From Synergistaceae bacterium (GTDB lineage Bacteria > Synergistota > Synergistia > Synergistales > Aminobacteriaceae), in NCBI GenBank assembly GCA_017445205.1, contig JAFSUP010000007.1, positions 1 to 50,854 of the forward strand: a stretch of DNA of 50,854 nucleotides. The letters are read 5' to 3'. The position numbers and the translations under genes are program-made. This document shows positions 46,938-50,854 of the stretch, piece after piece. Within the stretch, counting starts at the first letter, position 1. Every line of letters begins with the position of its first letter. The notes below the pieces were generated by a model, which saw nothing but the letters and a program-made list of their open reading frames with translations, was not told the origin of the DNA and did not search any database.

Positions 46938-47651
46938 ATGATTAAAAAAATTTTTTTAGCTTTTACAATTTTCGTTCTTTCATGTTCATCAATCGCGGCT
47001 GAAGATTTTGAAGAAAAAATTATTCCGGGCTTGTGGTACATCAAAGGCACCGGCTACGGAGAATATTCTCCGATTCGACTAAAATTAACTCTCGAAGGCA
47101 CAATGAACGTCGAAACAAAAACTTTAAACGAAATCAGCAACGACGTAACGACAATCTTGAGCGAAGATGCTTCAACTGAAATCGCCCTTGACCTTGAGAA
47201 CAGTGAAGTTTTAAGCTGCGACATGAAAGCCTTGACGAGCTACGATATATATTTAAGATTGAATCTCACCGGCTTACAGGTCAAAGCGTGGGACGAAGAA
47301 TATCCCAACGGAATAAAAATCCCTGTTTTACTTCCGGCTATGCGACCATCAACAAGTAAGCCGTTCGTTTTGCCGACAGTCAGAATCGACGATGACGAAT
47401 CGACAATAGATGTAACCGTCAGCTTTGTATCTCCTAGCGCAGGCAAAGTCAGAATCAGCGGCGTAGCTGACGTCAGCGGCTTCGATTGCGAAATTCAAGG
47501 CGACTGCAAAATCTGGCGAGCCGGATACTCTGAACCAGAACTTGAAGAAAGCACGAACAGCGGCTGCAACACCGGACTAGGAATAATCTCTGCGCTTGCT
47601 GCTTTATTAGTGATTGGAAGGAGCAAAAAATTTTGTTCGGGACAGATATAG
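46938..47651 (+). CDS. Secreted protein with Synergist-type C-terminal sorting signal (Synerg-CTERM)
   Basis: 237 residues. Signal peptide IFLAFTIFVLSCSSIAAED at the start. The mature part, about 180 residues, is beta-rich with no catalytic motif I know. The C-terminus is diagnostic: a GCN tripeptide in NSGCNTGLG, a hydrophobic helix (IISALAALLVI) and a basic end (GRSKK). This tripartite tail is the Synergistota protein-sorting signal, so the protein is probably anchored or processed at the cell envelope. It overlaps the next gene (mreB-like) by 19 bases. Confidence 0.8.
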   Translation: MIKKIFLAFTIFVLSCSSIAAEDFEEKIIPGLWYIKGTGYGEYSPIRLKLTLEGTMNVETKTLNEISNDVTTILSEDASTEIALDLENSEVLSCDMKALTSYDIYLRLNLTGLQVKAWDEEYPNGIKIPVLLPAMRPSTSKPFVLPTVRIDDDESTIDVTVSFVSPSAGKVRISGVADVSGFDCEIQGDCKIWRAGYSEPELEESTNSGCNTGLGIISALAALLVIGRSKKFCSGQI

Positions 47652-48679
47652 GCATTGACCTTGGCACAGCCACAGTTTTAATTTACGAAAAACATCACGG
47701 CGTCGTTTTGCGTGAGCCGTCTGTCGTAGCCGTTGACCAAGAAACAGGCGAAATTTTGGCGGTCGGTGATGACGCTAAGAGCATGGTAGGACGAACGCCC
47801 GGCAGCATTACATCAGTCAGGCCGCTTCGTGATGGCGTTATCGCGAATTACGAAATGACGGAAGCAATGCTTCAGCACTTTATGCGACGTGTAACAAAAG
47901 GTTCACAAAAATTTTTCCGAAATCGCGCGATGATTTGTGTACCGTCGGGAGCTACTGACGTTGAACGCCGCGCAGTCCTCGAAGCCGCTCTTGAAGTCGG
48001 AGCGCGTGAAGCTTATCTAATTGAAGAGCCAATGGCGGCGGCAATCGGTGCGGATTTAAAAGTCGAAGAAGCGCTCGGGAAAATGATTGTAGACATCGGC
48101 GGAGGTACTACGGACATAGCCGTAATTTCTTTGGGCGGTGTTGTTGTGTCGAAGTCGTTACGAATAGGCGGCGACAAATTTGATGAAGGCATAATGAGAT
48201 ATTTGCGTCGTCAATATAATCTCGCGATTGGCGACCAGACAGCCGAAAATTTGAAAATCATGATCGGAACATGCCTGCCGCTTGACGAAGACGAAAAAAT
48301 GATCGTGAAGGGCCGCGATTTAGTTCAAGGTCTTCCGCGTCAAATTGAAGTTACAAGTTCGGCGGTTAATATGGCGATTGGCGAAATGGTTCAGACATTG
48401 GCCGACGGAATTCGCAATGTCCTTGAGCTAACTCCCCCGGAACTATCAGCCGACATAATTGATAGAGGAATCGTCTTGACTGGCGGAGGCGCTTTGCTTC
48501 GTGGACTTCCTGAACTTGTTGCGCAGCAGACCGGCATAAACTGCTTCACCGCCGAAAATCCTATGGACTGCGTGGCGCTTGGAACAGGTAAAGCCTTGGC
48601 CGAGATTGATAATATAAGAAGTTCTGGACGAAGCAACTTGTTAGTAAATCTCAAGCGCTCAAGCCGAAAACGATATTAA
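47633..48679 (+). CDS. mreB: MreB-family rod-shape cytoskeletal protein
   Basis: Actin-like ATPase that guides lateral cell-wall synthesis. 348 residues, starting at TTG (47633) behind GGAAGGAG. Nucleotide-binding motifs of the actin fold: GTDIGIDLGTATVLIYEK (phosphate 1), IEEPMAAAIGADL, IVDIGGGTTDIAVISLGG (phosphate 2), and VLTGGGALLRGLPEL (adenosine). It overlaps the Synerg-CTERM gene by 19 bases and precedes flgF by 16 bases, so it is transcribed with flagellar rod genes, an arrangement seen for mbl-type paralogues in several phyla. The paralogue type (MreB or Mbl) is not decided. Confidence 0.92.
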   Translation: MFGTDIGIDLGTATVLIYEKHHGVVLREPSVVAVDQETGEILAVGDDAKSMVGRTPGSITSVRPLRDGVIANYEMTEAMLQHFMRRVTKGSQKFFRNRAMICVPSGATDVERRAVLEAALEVGAREAYLIEEPMAAAIGADLKVEEALGKMIVDIGGGTTDIAVISLGGVVVSKSLRIGGDKFDEGIMRYLRRQYNLAIGDQTAENLKIMIGTCLPLDEDEKMIVKGRDLVQGLPRQIEVTSSAVNMAIGEMVQTLADGIRNVLELTPPELSADIIDRGIVLTGGGALLRGLPELVAQQTGINCFTAENPMDCVALGTGKALAEIDNIRSSGRSNLLVNLKRSSRKRY

Positions 48680-48695
48680 AGGGGTGATTTTCTAA

Positions 48696-49502
48696 ATGAA
48701 CAGGGGAATATACGAAGCTGCTTCGGGCATGATAGTTCAAGAAACTAATCTTGATGTCGTTGCCAACAACCTCGCTAACGTAGATTCAGCCGGGTTCAAA
48801 AAACGTGTTAGCGCAAACGCGGACTTTTCAGCGCTGCTTGACAGAATCGAAAAAGTTTCAGAGGACGGCGAAACGAAATTAACAACCGTTCTCCCCGCCG
48901 ATATGCCTTTCAAGGGACGCGCGGTTATCGGTTCGCTTGCTCTTTCGACAGTTTTTTCTGAAGATGTCATGGACACGACGCCCGGAGTCATCAAAACGAC
49001 TGAAAGCCCGCTTGACCTAGCTATAGACGGGCCGGGATTTTTTTCAGTTGCTGACACAAACGGAAATGTATATTACACGCGCGGCGGAAGTTTTGTTCCA
49101 GACGAGAACGGAAACATAATCACGTCGAACGGCCTTTATCTTCAAGGCGAAGGCGGAAATCTTTCAATCGGAACTGCCACACGTGTTGAAGTCAACAGAA
49201 CTGGCCAGATAATCGCAGATGGCGAAATCGCAGGGCGTGTTGCTGTATTTAATTTTGAAAATCCTACATACTTGAGGCAATCGGCACGAAATCTTTTATC
49301 ACCGACGGAGCAATCAGGAGCAGCCGAAGCCGTTGAAAATGTAAAAATTTGGTCGGGGGCGTTGGAAGTTTCAAATGTCAGTGTTGTTGAAGAAATGGTG
49401 CGAATGATTGAGGCTCAACGAGTTTACGAAGGCGCATCGAAGGCCCTCATGACCCACGACGAACAAACTTCGAGATTAATAACTTCATTCAGCAGAGGAT
49501 AG
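48696..49502 (+). CDS. flgF: Flagellar basal-body rod protein, FlgF type
   Basis: 268 residues. The N-terminal rod-protein signature MNRGIYEAASGMIVQETNLD is followed by VVANNLANVDSAGFKKR. The middle has LAIDGPGFFSV and YYTRGGSFVPDENGNI, and the C-terminus EEMVRMIEAQRVYEGASKAL gives the paired coiled coil. It is more diverged than the following FlgG and lies first, so it is called FlgF. It is secreted by the flagellar export system without a signal peptide. Confidence 0.92.
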   Translation: MNRGIYEAASGMIVQETNLDVVANNLANVDSAGFKKRVSANADFSALLDRIEKVSEDGETKLTTVLPADMPFKGRAVIGSLALSTVFSEDVMDTTPGVIKTTESPLDLAIDGPGFFSVADTNGNVYYTRGGSFVPDENGNIITSNGLYLQGEGGNLSIGTATRVEVNRTGQIIADGEIAGRVAVFNFENPTYLRQSARNLLSPTEQSGAAEAVENVKIWSGALEVSNVSVVEEMVRMIEAQRVYEGASKALMTHDEQTSRLITSFSRG

Positions 49503-49514
49503 GAGGAAAATAAA

Positions 49515-50306
49515 TTGCTTAGGTCATTATGGACAAGCGCGTCAGGAATGATAGCCCAGCAAACGCATTTAGACGTCGTTACTCACAATTTAGCTAACGT
49601 CAACACGCAAGGCTATAAAAAACGTCGCGCAGATTTTGAAGACTTAATGTATCAAATTAACAGAGAGCCGGGGTCGCCGGTTGAGCCGGATTCGCTTGTG
49701 CCTACGGGTATTCAGGTTGGATTGGGAACGCGAGTAATCGCTACACCTAGTTTCATGGTGCAGGGAAATTATCAAATTACGGACGGAACTTTAGACTGGG
49801 CAATTAACGGCGAAGGCGCTTTCTTTCAAGTTACGCTAGGCAACGGACAAATAGGCTACACTCGCGGCGGTTCGTGGCAAATTGACGACCAAGGCCAGAT
49901 AGTTGACGAGAACGGCCTCTTGCTTGAGCCTGCGATCACTGTCCCCGATAATGCCGTTTCGATTATATTATCGCCTACGGGTGTCGTAAGTGCCAAGGTC
50001 GGAGATGAAATTGAATTGCAGGAACTCGGACAAATTCAGCTTGCTAGATTCGTAAACCCTACAGGTCTTCGTGCTTACGGCGATAGAGTTTTTCTTGAAA
50101 CGCCTGCGAGCGGTGCCCCGATCGTCGGCAACCCCGGCGAGGACGGTATGCCAACGGTTGTTCAAAACGCTGTCGAAATGTCTAACGTCCAAGTTGTTGA
50201 AGAGATGGTCGAAATGATTGTCGCGCAACGTGCCTACGAAGCTAACTCAAAAGGCATTCAGACCGCTGACGACTTATTAAGAATCGCGAACGGATTAAAA
50301 CGTTAA
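49515..50306 (+). CDS. flgG: Flagellar distal rod protein FlgG
   Basis: 263 residues starting at TTG (49515) behind AGGAGGAAA. N-terminal LRSLWTSASGMIAQQTHLDV and VVTHNLANVNTQGYKKRRADFEDLMYQ are typical of FlgG. LDWAINGEGAFFQV and YTRGGSWQIDDQGQIVDENG form the core, and VQVVEEMVEMIVAQRAYEANSKGI closes the protein. It assembles the distal rod between hook and basal body. It follows flgF by 12 bases and precedes flgA by 11. Confidence 0.95.
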   Translation: MLRSLWTSASGMIAQQTHLDVVTHNLANVNTQGYKKRRADFEDLMYQINREPGSPVEPDSLVPTGIQVGLGTRVIATPSFMVQGNYQITDGTLDWAINGEGAFFQVTLGNGQIGYTRGGSWQIDDQGQIVDENGLLLEPAITVPDNAVSIILSPTGVVSAKVGDEIELQELGQIQLARFVNPTGLRAYGDRVFLETPASGAPIVGNPGEDGMPTVVQNAVEMSNVQVVEEMVEMIVAQRAYEANSKGIQTADDLLRIANGLKR

Positions 50307-50317
50307 TAATTTTCATC

Positions 50318-50854
50318 ATGAAGAAAAATTTTTTTGTGGGGCAATTTAGTTTGCTCCTTTTTTTTGTAATTTTGTTTTCAGGAATTGCGAACGCCGCGCA
50401 AAATATTAAAATCGAAATCCCCGAAGTCATTTATTCAAGTCGCTCTTCGTTTACGTTGGGACAAATTGCGAAAATCACCGGCGGCAATCGTCAGACACGA
50501 ACAACGCTATCGAAAGTTGAACTCTTCCCCGAAGGCAACAGGCTTGCCCGTAACGAAGTTCTTCGCGCCATTGACGACAGCGACGCAGCAGACGCTCGAA
50601 TAGAATTATACATGCCGCAATACTCACGAATCGAAGCTCCTGACTACGAAGGCAATTTCACAGAGACAGAGCCGCAAACGCAATCACGCTCGCCCGCCGA
50701 GTTAATCCCGCTTATAAAATCAATTTCAGCTTGGAACGGCGGACTTGAAATTTCAACAAACAACGCTCCCGTGCCTGAAGGAAAATTAATTGAGCCCGCT
50801 AGCATCGTCCCCGGCACAAACGCCGCAATTTTGAGATTTCAAGATAAGAACGGA
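50318..50854 (+). CDS. flgA: Flagellar P-ring formation chaperone FlgA, 3' part beyond window
   Basis: 179 codons visible from the ATG at 50318. A signal peptide is clear (FSLLLFFVILFSGIANA). The mature part begins with a beta-clip/SAF-like region (IKIEIPEVIYSSRSSFTLGQIAKITGG) and continues with KVELFPEGNRLARNEVLRAI. FlgA is the periplasmic chaperone for the P-ring protein FlgI, which is encoded about 12 kb away at 36817..37974 on the other strand. The identification rests on position after flgG, signal peptide and this N-terminal domain; the diagnostic C-terminus is outside the window. Confidence 0.82.
   Translation, partial: MKKNFFVGQFSLLLFFVILFSGIANAAQNIKIEIPEVIYSSRSSFTLGQIAKITGGNRQTRTTLSKVELFPEGNRLARNEVLRAIDDSDAADARIELYMPQYSRIEAPDYEGNFTETEPQTQSRSPAELIPLIKSISAWNGGLEISTNNAPVPEGKLIEPASIVPGTNAAILRFQDKNG

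Overview
The window looks like a chromosomal segment of a flagellated, anaerobic, amino-acid-fermenting member of the Synergistota. The best lineage marker is the gene at 46938..47651, which ends in a Synergist-type C-terminal sorting signal (GCN motif, hydrophobic helix, basic end). Indolepyruvate:ferredoxin oxidoreductase (iorAB) with an aryl-CoA ligase, pyruvate phosphate dikinase and large flagellins fit this. The DNA is AT-rich and most genes lie in tight operons.

Layout. 1-3.7 kb (minus): cheW, cell-wall amidase, a GerMN protein and rdgB (cut by the window edge). 3.8-6.7 kb (minus): ROK fructokinase, PTS enzyme I and HPr. 6.9 kb: tRNA with CAU anticodon. 7.0-16.5 kb: an accessory island. 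Its core is a minus-strand four-gene operon: an unknown 563-residue protein, a PP2C phosphatase, a 1389-residue fusion (Ser/Thr kinase, RCK/TrkA-like Rossmann domain, RyR-like domain, Card1/Can2-like nuclease), and a stand-alone RyR domain. An HTH protein, a frameshifted glyoxalase, a stand-alone CARF-type protein and an HD hydrolase follow. 16.6-21.5 kb: ACT + PFL (UPF0210) pair, an unknown gene, ppdK. 21.9 kb: tRNA-Glu. 22.1-26.6 kb: a long acidic membrane-anchored protein, ftsY and an unknown gene. 26.6-33 kb: a candidate sigma-28 promoter and structured leader, then a 947-residue flagellin, flaG and a second 821-residue flagellin. 33-35.3 kb: rqcH coupled to a MntA/HepT toxin-antitoxin pair. 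35.3-38 kb (minus): flgI, flgJ-type rod protein, metallophosphoesterase. 38-40.3 kb: two unrecognised accessory genes. 40.4-44.6 kb: iorA, iorB, paaK, ACT. 44.7-47.6 kb: glmM, larB, Synerg-CTERM protein. 47.6 kb to end: mreB-like gene, flgF, flgG, flgA (cut by the edge).

Most interesting. (1) The kinase-phosphatase-RCK-RyR-nuclease operon beside a tRNA reads as a phosphorylation-controlled, nucleotide-sensing nuclease system, probably for defence. No CRISPR array, Cas10 or cyclase gene is visible in the window. (2) Four intergenic copies of a GC-rich hairpin carry a G-quadruplex motif of the (GGGN)n type in the loop. Stem changes are compensated between copies. (3) The main flagellin has a long leader with mutually exclusive stems. 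(4) HPr has alanine at the usual regulatory Ser46 position.

The iorAB-paaK-ACT operon would convert aryl-pyruvates from aromatic amino acids to aryl-acids and aryl-CoAs while reducing ferredoxin. ppdK links pyruvate and PEP, and the PTS proteins use PEP. All domain calls were made by eye from motifs; no database search was run.
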